This document shows positions 12,301 to 23,700 of a stretch of DNA of 64,000 bases, in pieces. The position numbers were made by a program, and so were the translations under genes. This stretch comes from Lytechinus pictus (Eukaryota; Echinodermata; Echinoidea; Temnopleuroida; Toxopneustidae), in assembly GCF_037042905.1 (NCBI RefSeq), contig NC_087249.1, positions 12,219,501 through 12,283,500 of the forward strand. Direction: 5' to 3'. Within the stretch, counting starts at the first letter, position 1. Each line of letters starts with the position of its first letter. The notes beneath the pieces are model-generated. The model worked only from the letters and a program-made list of their open reading frames with translations. It was not told the origin of the DNA and searched no databases.

Positions 12301-13620
12301 AAGTGATAATGAGTTTACGTTTGGTCGACTCTTGTCCCCTTAAACAAAATCAAATGTTAGCATTGTAATAATTAGATTTTGAGTCTGAAGAATAAATCCA
12401 AATACCAGTATGATAACAATGTTAGTTTTGCTAAGCAGAGTTTGCATAAAATGACGTTCGCTACCAACTAACAATGGTAATGCTGCAGAAAAAAAAGACC
12501 CATGGGCGTTATGTGAATATCTATTCTTTTCTACAATCTTCCTCAAGACAGGAACTAATGAAATTTTCGCCTTTGACAGGTGAAAAACATTTTTTAACGA
12601 GAGACACGTAAGTATAAACATGAAAGGCCCTAACAAAAATATTCAAACTTACTTTAATATCATCAGTATTATCAGTCACTTGTACTAATGACGTCATTAC
12701 TATCAAAGTGTTGATTACTCGCAATATGTAAGAAAAAAGAATAACCCAAAAGATTTCTCTTCATGCAGTTTTAATGTGAGTTGAGATTATACCACTTATC
12801 TGTTAATACTAAAAAAAGTTTTGCTTTTTACACTTATCTGTATTAGCTTGAATAAAAAAGGGAAGTTTACCATTACGTCAAGTTTGGTACTTATCATAAA
12901 GAAGCAAAGAAATGTACATAATAGTATGCTCTCATTGTCTACAAAAAGTTTATTAACCCTTGGCAGAACAAAAAAAAATAATACAAGGGTAAATAAAATT
13001 AAATTTCAACCAAAGTTTGTTCACCCCAATACAGGTATACTTCTAAGAAATGGTTTAGACGAAAAAAAGAACGAAATTTGGCGATCTTTCAAAGAGTTAA
13101 TTCTTAAAAGAAATAATGCATAACTTCTTATTTCGAAGCCTATTTGTCATCACGTTTAATATCTCGACAGGCAAAATGCAAACCAGCAAGTTAAGGAACA
13201 CATGTCATGTTCGCCTTTGAAAGCTAAAATACAATTATTTCATTTTATAAAAAAAAAAAACACTGAAGTAAACAAGAACGGTAGCAACAAAATATCATGC
13301 GTCACAATCATTGAAAATGCAAAACATTTGACATTATGCCTACTGTAATATCATATGACACCATATTATCAATCATTCAAACTAATGACGTCATTACTGC
13401 CAAAATGAAGTTTGCACACAATAAAAACGCAAAATATTAGCAAAATAGAATGTTCATGCATGCAGTTATACTACATAATTTAACTCATACTGTAACAAAA
13501 AAGGGGTTTAGCGTTTAACACTCAGAATCTTAGCTGAAATAAGCTCAAAGTGATAGTGCGCCGTGACATCAGTTTGGTACTGATAAATATTACAATAAAT
13601 ATATAAAATACTAATGAATA
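12300..13620. repeat. Degenerate ~700-bp direct duplication, each half with a CRE palindrome
   Basis: The halves align imperfectly. Each holds ACTAATGACGTCATTACT-type sequence (about 12685-12702 and 13381-13398), followed downstream by the word GTTTGGTACT (about 12880 and 13573). ATGACGTCAT is the full cAMP-response-element palindrome. No ORF is shared between the halves. The duplication is old, and any regulatory role is untested. Confidence 0.5.
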
Positions 13621-14940
13621 TTTTTCATAATCCAGTGTTGAATAACAGAGTCATGGGATTTTAAGTATTATATATGTTTTTAATTCACATGCATGTGAGC
13701 ATGACCTCCATACAATACAAATTTGTCTTTAAGATAATAAAATTTGTCTATAAATTACAGTCATTGTTTGTTGTTGTATTCCAAAAGGGGAGGGGGGGGG
13801 CACTTTTCTTCAAAACTTTTGAGACAAGCAGTCTAAAATATTCTCACCCTTTTTAGGACTTCCCCCATTAAAACTTCGCCCTGGCACCCCCAAAGTGATC
13901 ATTCAAATCACGTCCACCCAATTGATGCATGCAAGGGATGGTTTTTCAACACACGTTTATTGTAATTTTCCAAATTGTTACACTTTTTCTCTACGAGTAA
14001 CGCCTCCCCCCCCCCCATCTGCCACTCATCACAGCATATGTGGGAAGATTCTCCCATGTGACGTCAAAGTTTAGAAACTTGAAAACGCAACATCAAGGTT
14101 ATTCTTTGACGAAACTTTGCCAACATCTGCAATTGTCTTCTTTTTTAAAGTCAACTTGAAAGCGGGTTGACCTCCTCTTCGACAACATAATCTTTAAAGT
14201 ATAATATTTACAGACATGATAAACGAAAACACCCTGATTTACTGACTAAGAGCAAGTCTTTGGCCATCAGATATTTCGTTTCATGTTTTGGAAAAGATGT
14301 TGCAATCATACGGTACATCCAGAACCCCCCCCACTCCGCCTATATATTTGTACATGCATGAACCTCCACTAACGCATAAATAAAGCTCAATTTTTTTTTT
14401 GGGGGGGGGGGGTGTGCGGGTAGCGTTGTTTTGTTAAATATTTCTCAGCTAAACGTTCTCATACCGTTTTATTCGTTGGGTTCATTTCCATGTTGTTAAA
14501 CTTAAAATAATGCAAAACATAAAAATGTCAATACAAATAATCAAATTGCCCTTGTTCCATAAAAACAGGAGTGCTATATCCAAAGAGCAAGCTTGTTAAT
14601 TAGAGTGCCCCCTATTCGGTTTAAGACGCTGTGATACATTTATGCAGTAATTGGTTTACCAAACTTCCTTAATGAACACGCAAATCAGATAATGACATTA
14701 AGTTATCATTTGCAAAAGGCTAATAATACATTAGAATCATAAAATAAAGCTGGTTTTAGCCGTCATGTTTTCTTTGATCGTGGACTAAAAACTGGTAACC
14801 AAAATTTATACTTTTGAGAGAAGCATGCGAACATCAAAATGAAATTAAAAAAAAACCAAAACAAAACAAATCAGTGATTTATCTGGTCCTTGGGTGTTTT
14901 TTTAGGAGATTATATAACAAAAAAAAAATTGATCCATATA
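13621..14940. other. Intergenic / 3' flank of the membrane-protein exon
   Basis: AT-rich with poly-G and poly-C runs (13791, 14007, 14401). No gene recognised. The terminal 3'UTR of the gene at 14953-15654 presumably lies here, but no single polyadenylation signal stands out. Confidence 0.4.
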
Positions 14941-14952
14941 TGCTTGGTAAAA

Positions 14953-15654
14953 TCAAACTTCGGTCGCAGGTTCATCTACATACACATCGTTAGATATCGA
15001 TAACCTAACTTCATCATAGTCTTTTTGAGAATCGCCAGACTTAACTCTCTTTCTTTCTCCGCTTGTCGGTGCCTTTAGTGGCGAATATTTGTACTTTTTA
15101 GAAGATTGTTTTCTACTGCCACCCTCGAACGCACCCTCGTCTTCGATTTCAGACATTTTATCGACGACTTCCTTGATGAAAGCTTCTTCTTGCGAGGCCA
15201 CGTGACTCCTTTCCTTTTCAACAGATGACGTTGCCTTCTGCTCTGTTGCTGTGCCAACGACCGTTGCTGTATCAGAGAGGTGGCTGTATTTTACTTTCTT
15301 CGAGGAATGTTTTCTCCCGCCAATATTCTCACCACCCGTCTCGTCCAGCTCTTCCAGCACCGTTTCCTTGGGAACAGAAACCGCGTGATAAGGTGGCGGG
15401 TCCTCGTCCATTCTGACTTGGACCCCGTCACTCCGCAGAGGATAGTCGGCGTTGAGCTCGTCGTCGGTGGTGTCGTCGACTTGCCCCCTTATCATGCTCT
15501 CGTCGACGGGGATTTCGGCATCGGCGTCGAGTCCGTTCTCTTCGCTCGCTGCCCTGGCTTCCGCGAGTCGTTTCATCTTCTGTTTCCGCTTCTTTTTGAC
15601 TGCGCAGTAAGCACAGCAGCACGCTGTGATCCCGATCACCAGCCCCATGCCGTC
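14953..15654 (-). CDS. Last exon of a membrane protein: end of TM segment plus 233-residue cytoplasmic tail
   Basis: The open frame runs from a plausible splice acceptor (ACTCAG, exon starting GACGGC at 15654) to a stop at 14953. An upstream in-frame TTG is not a credible start, so this is a 3' terminal exon. It begins with a short hydrophobic, Cys-rich stretch (GMGLVIGITACCCAYCAV) followed at once by the basic stop-transfer cluster KKKRKQKMKR, as at the inner edge of a transmembrane helix. The rest is charged, with a DPPPYHAV motif (PPxY, a WW-domain ligand type) at exon residues 85-92. A duplicated motif of the form RKxSSKKxKYSxL occurs at 114-126 and 181-193. It ends NDVYVDEPATEV. The region to about 20.7 kb shows no convincing upstream exons, so the ectodomain is unknown. 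Composition is GC-richer than the flanks, which supports real coding sequence. Family not recognised. Confidence 0.75.
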   Translation of the reverse strand, partial: DGMGLVIGITACCCAYCAVKKKRKQKMKRLAEARAASEENGLDADAEIPVDESMIRGQVDDTTDDELNADYPLRSDGVQVRMDEDPPPYHAVSVPKETVLEELDETGGENIGGRKHSSKKVKYSHLSDTATVVGTATEQKATSSVEKERSHVASQEEAFIKEVVDKMSEIEDEGAFEGGSRKQSSKKYKYSPLKAPTSGERKRVKSGDSQKDYDEVRLSISNDVYVDEPATEV

Positions 15655-15659
15655 CTGAG

Positions 15660-16540
15660 TCAATAGTTATGCAACTAGATGTTCTTTCAGAGTTTCTCCT
15701 TGACCAGATAACCGGGGTTAATTACTCCAAGGTTTTCTAATATAACCTTAGGGTTCTATGGTCGATCAGCACGTTTTGAAATCTGAAAGATTAAGAAAAG
15801 GACATGCAGTGCTATAACTTTATTCCTCTCATGATTAGGCTTTATTAGTTGTTACCTCTCGATTCACCCCTCTTTCATCATGTTAAATGAGTCCATGCAA
15901 AATAATTCTTTCAAATGTTTGAAATTTTGTGTGGTGGTGGTGGTGGTGGTGGTATAATATTCATGGATTGAGCTGGTTGTGATGATTGTGGTATGTACAG
16001 CTAGGATGACGATCGAAGATGATGGTGGTGGGGGTGGCGGCAGTGATGATGATGATGATTATAATGGTAATGATTTATAATGATGATGATAAGGAACTAT
16101 GGGCGTGACTTGATTAAATTTTCAATGTAACCATACCGGATTGTGATGATAGTGATGACGTTTGTATTTTTTAGGTACATGTTGAGGTAAGGACCTGGGG
16201 TAAGGATCGAGGCGACAATCCTGATAATGCAATAACAAATGAATGTTGTGGAGTACAAAAGCTAATTTACTTTTCTACTGCGCTATTAACTGGAAAATCT
16301 CAAAGGCCGATCTTGTCACTCCAAATTCGTATTCTGTATTTTACTCATGTTGGTTTCTTATTCCAAATTTTTTTTTTCTTCAAAAATAAGGAAATTCACA
16401 CTCTCCATAGACAGATCATGTCAACATATTTAATTTTATGCATCATTCTGTTTAACTCTATCATATCTGTTTTACGCTATCATAATAATTTATTTTCTGA
16501 TTCATGTTCGATCTGCAAAACTTGATATTTGAAAATTAAA
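15660..16540. other. Probable intron or intergenic DNA with microsatellites
   Basis: Contains a (GTG)n run at about 15932-15953 and GAT/ATG-type repeats at 16018-16091. No exon recognised. Confidence 0.45.
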
Positions 16541-17050
16541 AAATATATATATATATATTGGATTTTATTGCAATAAAACTATCAAAATACAATCACAAGC
16601 AGTCAAAGACTGAAATGAGTGAAAGTTTACATGTACAAATAGAAATATAACAAAATATAAAGTAAACATAAATATATATTAAATACAATACAAATTCATA
16701 CAGATGAAAAAGAAATGTATCATAAATGAATACCAAAGGCCATAACATGATTACTGCAAAGTGTCACCAATGAAGAATAGGGGGAATGAAGATAGGAAGA
16801 AAGAGAGGAGAGGAAAAAGATGAGAAAGTGAAAGAAATAGGGATAAGACAAAATAGAATGGAAAGCAAGAGGTGGAAATTGGAAAGAGAATAAGAGGCAA
16901 CCTTAAGAATAAAAAACTCATTATACAATACAAGACTTTTAAAAATGGTCACTAACATGTAAATTAAGTAGTAATTGAATCGAATCGAGCACAAAAAAGG
17001 GAAAAGTAAAGCTGAGGAAATAGACTCCCAGAAGAAGTCCAAGCACTGTG
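16541..17050 (-). mobile_element. Possible 3' end of a non-LTR element, with a polypurine stretch
   Basis: After a (TA)n run the plus strand reads GGATTTTATTGCAATAAAAC. This resembles the 3' end of the retroelement at 4703-6432 (GGTTTTATTGTGAAAATGG) and is followed by a similar A-rich region. From 16765 to 16905 the plus strand is nearly pure purine. No protein remains, so the assignment is tentative. Confidence 0.35.
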
Positions 17051-17058
17051 TTGATATT

Positions 17059-17312
17059 GCATATGGCCTTACGCAGATTTTATTTTTCCGGGGGGGGGGG
17101 GGGGAGGGGGGGGTGGCAAGACGCGTAAAAATCTTCGGAGAAACACGAAAGAAGGGAGAGAAATGACGGAGCTTGTCGTGGGTGCGCTTTTGAATTTTTT
17201 AAAGTGAACTTGAAAGAATCCCTGAACACAAATCAGTAAAAAAGTTAAGTTAAGTAAAAAAAAAATCGGGCGGGGGGACTGCCCCTGCTCTCGCTACGTA
17301 TACAGCCATGAT
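17059..17312. mobile_element. Possible small inverted-repeat element
   Basis: It begins with ATGGCCTTACGCAG-type sequence and ends CTACGTATACAGCCAT, giving imperfect inverted ends around a G-rich core (17091-17114). It resembles 6963-7045. Boundaries are uncertain. Confidence 0.35.
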
Positions 17313-18790
17313 TAGAAGGGATTCGTCTGATTGGCTTCATGGATAAAATTTTCCCTCATAAATCTTACAAAATATTCATGGAAATGGATCTATATTTCGA
17401 AGTTATATAATTTGATAGGGAAGTGCGCATGGAATTTTCTTATCTTATTGCGCAATACAAATCGGCATGGATTCTCCCTGTTAATCCCACGCAAACTACA
17501 TGCAATCAAAATTTACATTAAAACAAGAGATATGATTTCAAAGATTAAAATGATTACACTCCTTGATTTAAACCACCAGGGCTCGATTGCTGATTACGAA
17601 ATATATTATATATACCTGACAACTGTTCGATATCCGATCTATACAGCTGTGAAAAAGGCGATAACGAGTCATAAAAAACTTTAATAATATAAACCACAAC
17701 TTACATGTACCAATATCATCCGAATTTCCTTGTATAAATCATTTTTGGAACCTTCATATAAAGAAATAGTCGCCCATCCGCGATCCTTCACTTCTAAGTT
17801 CTCTATAAAAGATATGTCTTATGAATCCTTGCCTTTAGTTCCCTAATAACACCGAAATCGAACGTTATAGTTGTATGAAAACACATGCCATAAAACATGA
17901 GCATATACCTTAATCAGCGCTTTTGTTTTAATTGCCGTGTTATAAATTAACTTCTCGGGGTGGAGTAATAATTTTTCATCAATAATTAACCAGACTTGCG
18001 TACAACTCGTGCGTCGTTCCCGTGGCCCTTTCCAGCATTAATTTAATCTAGACAAGTTTACATACTAGACTTTGGCATTGTTTGGTCATGGATTGCAGGA
18101 AATGCCACTGGATCGAGTCACCTAATAAGCAAGCTAGGGGGGGGGGGGGTATGGCATTATGTGGAAAATCGTTGAGAGGCCGAATTTTACACGGGGTGCT
18201 TTTTTCTGAAAATCCGCAAGCAAGCGAAACAATATAACATCACCACAAATAATGCGATTTTTACTGCTGGGGTGGGGGGAGGGGCGGTGAAATGATGAAT
18301 TATGAAATATTCATGTCAACCGGGTCTACATTCTTTTTCTATAAGTGTGTGTTTATGTGGATTTAGGTACGTCTATGGAGCTACTACATACAAATTAGCT
18401 CCATGGCACATCATATCAACTTTGTATCTTTTTAGGCCTATATACGTTTGTCTTCTCGAATATTCTTAAACTCCCATCACCTTCCCCTCTCCACGTCTCT
18501 ACCCCCATTTCTCCCTCTCGCTGTAAAATACATCGTCTGGGGTGAGGTATGAAGGTCAACATTATGCCAAGAATACCTGATATGAAGATTGGCCTATCAA
18601 TCCAATTAATAATAATTCCATGAAAGTTGGATTCCATAAATGGATGGATTATCAAATATTTATTAAATGTAGAAATAACGTGATCAAGTGCATTTGACTA
18701 TCATTTAGCTAACAGACCATTCTTTCATTAAACCCATCAAATGAAAAGCAATCAACAATATATTTTATTGATTGCTTAATCAGTATATAA
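17313..18790. other. Intergenic or intronic, nothing recognised
   Basis: AT-rich. A poly-G run lies at 18137-18149. The 117-codon frame at 17331-17684 has no recognisable motif. Confidence 0.45.
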
Positions 18791-18834
18791 TTCATATAAA
18801 ACACTCAACCATTCAGTTGCCAAATCCACACATC

Positions 18835-19262
18835 AATTAAACAATCAATCAATCGATCAATCAATCAATCATTGAGAGAACCTTAACCTATATTAATCAA
18901 TTAATTGATTCATTCATTAAATTAAACACATATCTATCATTTTTTTGAATAATCAATAAGCCATTCAATAAATGAATTTACCTATCAACTAAAAATCAAT
19001 CAATCAATCAATCAACCAAACCAACCAACCAACCAATCAATAATTTAAACAAGAAAATAGTCTTAACCTACATTAATTAATTAATTGATTCATTCATTCA
19101 ATTAATCACATATTTATCATCTTTTTTTATAATAATCAATTAACCATTCAATTAATGAATTCACCTATCAACTAAATTCATGCAATCAAACAATCAATCA
19201 ATCAATCAATTGTTGGGGGAATCAATCAATTGTTGGGGAATCAATCAATCTTAATCAATTGA
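18835..19262. repeat. CAAT-rich low-complexity DNA with a ~178-bp tandem duplication
   Basis: (ATCA)n/(CAAT)n runs surround two aligned copies that start CTTAACCTATATTAAT (about 18890) and CTTAACCTACATTAAT (about 19067). Both continue through TTGATTCATTCATT and CACCTATCAACTAAA-type words. Confidence 0.7.
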
Positions 19263-20099
19263 TCAATAATACAATTAAACATTAACCATTGACAAGTTTA
19301 TATCACTTCATCTGGGAAGCCTTTCATCAAACTTTGTTGTCTGTCCAGTTGCCAAATCTGACAACTTTTTTTTTACTTTGACTAGCCGAGAAGCACTTTC
19401 ACTATGTTCTTTGTTGGATAAAACTTCCCATCATTCCCATTCATGAAACTTTTCACCAGACCACAACTCAAGGCAAATAAGTAATAGCTTGGTCAAATCA
19501 ATTATATCAAATATTACATCCACCAGTGTCTTATAATCTCCTCAAAAATGAATCATCTTTAGAAAGTGACATTTCATTCGGATTTATCATTAGTGATGAT
19601 TTTATTATCAAATTATAATTGTTCAGGTGTTTAATTATCAACTGCAATTAAATTGATTCAACATAAAATAATTTCAGTTATTTGTAATTTATAGAAATAT
19701 CTTCTTTACAAATTATTTTTGAGATATATCCATGTCATATTCATTAAATGAATTCTTCTTTTGAAGAAGCAAAAAGCCCTAGAATAAAATAAAAATCTAA
19801 ACAAAACAGAAATGAAACATACATCTGCTATTCTACACTCATTTTGCCCAAGTTTCTTTCAAAACATAAATGATTACTAAAATTGTTCAATCTTGAAAAT
19901 CACAGTTAAGACAATTGTTGAGAAAAGTTTTGTATAGCAACAAGAGAACTGCAATTGATCAATTGATTTTATTTGGAGAGTGATATTAACAAAGAATTAA
20001 CTAAAACTTCTACCCTTGCCTTAGCCCAGTGTCCATCCAGACAAATAACCAAGGAAGGAATGTTAATGAAAAAAAATATATATAAAATAATGATGAAAT

Positions 20100-20640
20100 T
20101 GGAAAAAATTCTTCTTTTGCAAACTTATTTGCAGCTACAAATGAACTTTAAAAAGTAAAAAAAAGCAGGGCAATATACTAGTTCTTACCTTTTCATGCTA
20201 ATGCATACATTTTGTCCAATACTATAATGCTAAGCATATTCATTCTAGTGACAATATATTGTAACATTTGATATATCTTCTTTACAACCTTAATCTTAAA
20301 AAAATATAAGATTGATATGAAATAATAGCAAATTATACATTATTGAAAATTTCAACATTCTTCTTTGTTTTGTAAGCATAATTACAGCCACAAATGCACT
20401 TTGAAAGTTTACAAAAAACAGAGCATTATTCTTTTTCTTACATTTTACATGCTATCACATACGTTTTGCACACTATTATGCTAAGCATGTTCAATCTTGA
20501 GATGAAATATTGTTGATATATTTTACTTACAACTACATGTAAATAATTTGCATAAAATAAACATGTAAGATTGATTTGAAATAATGGCAAATTATGAATT
20601 GGATTGACACCATGCAGGCTTATGTATAGCAAATGAATTG
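20100..20640. repeat. Two copies of a ~253-bp degenerate tandem repeat, just 3' of the CCCH/CHY gene
   Basis: GCAGCTACAAATGAACTTT at 20131 aligns with ACAGCCACAAATGCACTTTG at 20384. Both continue through TTCTTAC, CATGCTA, TATGCTAAGCAT and GAAATAATRGCAAATTAT in order. A weaker third copy may lie at about 19690-20095. The array ends about 60 bp from the stop codon of the gene at 20703-35096. Confidence 0.65.
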
Positions 20641-20702
20641 AGGTAAACTAGTTTCTTCCATTTCAGTTCTTGTGGGTGGGCCGGGGAGGTTGGGGTACAA
20701 GT

Positions 20703-20796
20703 TTATTTCTTTTTCTTCCCTTTTTGAAATTCCTCCACTTTCTTGGCATGACGTGATGTAGTTTTACTCAAGTTGGCAAACTTCTGTTTGTCAGTT
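20703..20796 (-). CDS. CCCH/CHY gene, coding exon 11: C-terminus (residues 850-880)
   Basis: Acceptor TGTTTTCTCCAG; stop TAA at 20703-20705. It encodes a basic tail ending EEFQKGKKKK, which could act as a nuclear localisation or RNA-contact segment. Confidence 0.92.
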
Positions 20797-23700
20797 CTGG
20801 AGAAAACAGAAATAAAAGAGAAAGTAAAAATAATGATAAAATATTTTTATTTTAATATGAAATCAAATTAGCTTCTTGAAATAAATGTACACAATCCGTC
20901 TTTGTCTGATGATATTACTATTATCAAATTTTATTTTTTATTATCACATGTGAGCAATTCCACCACAGCAAAGTCATCCATGTATCACCATCCATAGAAG
21001 TAATGTGCAAGTTTGGTACTTAATCATCATCATCATCATAATCATCACCACCATTATCATCATCTTCTTCATCCCCATAATTATACTCATCATCATCATC
21101 ATCATCATCATTATCATCATCACCATCATTATCATCATCATCTTCTTCATCACCATAATTATACTCATCATCATCATTCTCATTATCAACACCACCATCA
21201 TCATCATCCTCATTATCATCACCACCATCATCATCATCATCACCATCACAAGTCTACCCTTACCGGCTCATTTTGGTCTTGTTCCTACATCCGGTTCCTC
21301 CTTCCCAGTGAGTGGTCCTGGACTTGGTAACATTAGATCCACAGGATTGGCAAGGCTTGTCAGCAGAGTAAGGCTACATCAAAAGATACAAGAGAAGAAA
21401 AACATCATTTTCAACAGGGTCATGTATTCTGTGGAGATACCATTGTGATGATGGTGATACATTGCTATAGAAACCTCCAAGGCTTGTACTGTAAGCAAGT
21501 AGCCAGAGGACCAATGCCTTACCAAAGCGCATATAGTGGACCAAGTTGGGAATCAAACCCTGGTCACTAGACCGTTTATTGAAGAACTGTGGTTCTCAGT
21601 CAATCAAAATCAAGGAAAGTTGTTAGATCTGACAACTTGTCAGACAAAAATTTTGACGAAAAAAGAACCCCCAAAATTGCCCAATATTTATTGGATAAGA
21701 AAAACAAAATGACACAAATTATATATAACAGAAGAAACATGATATACATGAAAATGGAAATTATAACATTTCTTTATTGATAAAATTTCCATAAGAACAT
21801 GTATATTATCCCAACTCTAGATGGCGCTGTTTCATTAAATTGACCAGAGTCATTAATAGAGTTCAGCCAACTCATTTGGGTTACGCAATTTCTTTTGAAT
21901 TGGGTTTGCCTAACAAAGCATCATGTGCCATGTGGGCAACCCATTGAAACTGGGCTGGCCGAACTATCTCTAATGAGGGCTCTGAAATTTAACTCACAAT
22001 CTCTGTTTAGTTTTCTAAATCATATTCTAGTATTCAAGTACCCCAAGTATCCTTTCATAAGAGCTTTATATTATTCAGTCTTTTTTTTTCCAATCTTTTT
22101 ATTGTTCTCCCAATGACAGTCACCTTCGGTTCCATAGCAAATTGTAAGCACCTTACACCTGTAAGGCTCGTGAACCTTCATTCTCAAACATTTGGTAGTG
22201 AGATCATCCATTTTGACACCCAGAGGGCTAACCGACTCAGACAATGAGGCCTGAATTCACAAAGGTGGTCTTTAAAACAATTGGTTGAACCCATGAGTCC
22301 ACTGTTTGAAGAGTGGACTCATCAATTAAAAACAGTGGACTCATGAATAAAATAGCGTTGATAACCATGGCAACAAGCGTCATTTTGGCGCACTATGACA
22401 AAAGCGTGCATCAGCATTGGACATTTTTTAATATACACAGTAAATAAGCATAATTTATATAGGAAAGCTGCATAAACCATGCGTTCAATTGTTGGTTTAA
22501 AAACCAGCTTTGTGAATTCGAGCCTGAAAAGTTACCTGTTCCTTGGAGCAGAATCCACAAACCATGCGAGAGGCGAATTTCATCTCGTGATCCAGCTCCG
22601 CTACGTCATGACATTCATCACATGGGTAACATTTACCACAGCATGGAAATCTGAACAAAACAAGCAAATAGAAATCATTAAAGGGAAAGTTCACCTTGAG
22701 GAAAATTTTATTGTAAAGTAAAAACAGCAGAAAAAATAATTTAAAAATATCGCCAAACGTTTGAGAAAAATCCATCAAAGAATAAAAAAGTTATTAGAAT
22801 TTTAATAATTGATTGATTTGTGATGTCATATGTGAGCAGCTTTCCTATATATCGTATGGTAAAAAATCAATTCTAATAACTTTCTTAATCTTTAATGGAT
22901 TTTCCTCAAACCTTCACCAATATTTTTCATTAGTTTTTCTGCTATTTTTAAAACAAACTTTTCTTCAGGGTAAACTTCTCCTTTAAAATAACTTCCAAGG
23001 CACTCTTTCAAAAAAACTATTCAGAAGTTACAAATAACTTTCTTGATTTAAATGATACATCCATATTTAGCTGGCTTGGCAACATAGATAAACAAGAATT
23101 TCTGCTCTTTTACCAGTCTGGTGAAAAGACCAACCCAAAACCGAACAAAATTAGAATGGGATGCTCAAATAATTGCAGACTTTTAGAGCATGTGAATACA
23201 TTACATTGGTACTGAGTTGTATTCTTGCAAGAATTATACTTTGTATTTTAGCTATTTTTTTCTTTTCTGTATTCCACGCCCATATTATACTTTAGCAGAC
23301 CCGGGCCCCGTCTTACAAAGAGTTACGGTTGATCCAATCGATCGTAACTCTATGGAAATCCATCAGTGTCATAATTCTTTCTACAGGAAATTTGCAAATG
23401 TCCTTTGTAAACAAAGGCAAACACACCAAATTGTCAAGAAAACTATGAATTTATGAATATACATCATATCTAGAAAAGATTTTAAACTAAAATGCATTTT
23501 AGTTGTGGGCGTTGCTGGCTTTCCATAGTTGAGGTTGATCAGATCAATTGCAACTCTTTGTTAGACGAGGCCCTGGGGCCCGTAACACAAAGGTTAGCGA
23601 TGATCGTAGAACATTTTTCTACGATTGATTGCACTGACTAAAATCAATTGTAGAAATCAAGCATATGATTAATTGCTAACCTTTGAGTTACGGGACCCTG

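Noticed and set aside
15280..15666. 128-codon plus-strand ORF opposite the membrane-tail exon
   Set aside because: Antisense shadow; the minus frame has the transmembrane and stop-transfer logic and motif repeats.
21005..21448. Ile/Thr- or His-rich frames over the (TCA)n repeat
   Set aside because: They arise from the triplet period of a microsatellite in an intron; there is no independent coding signal.
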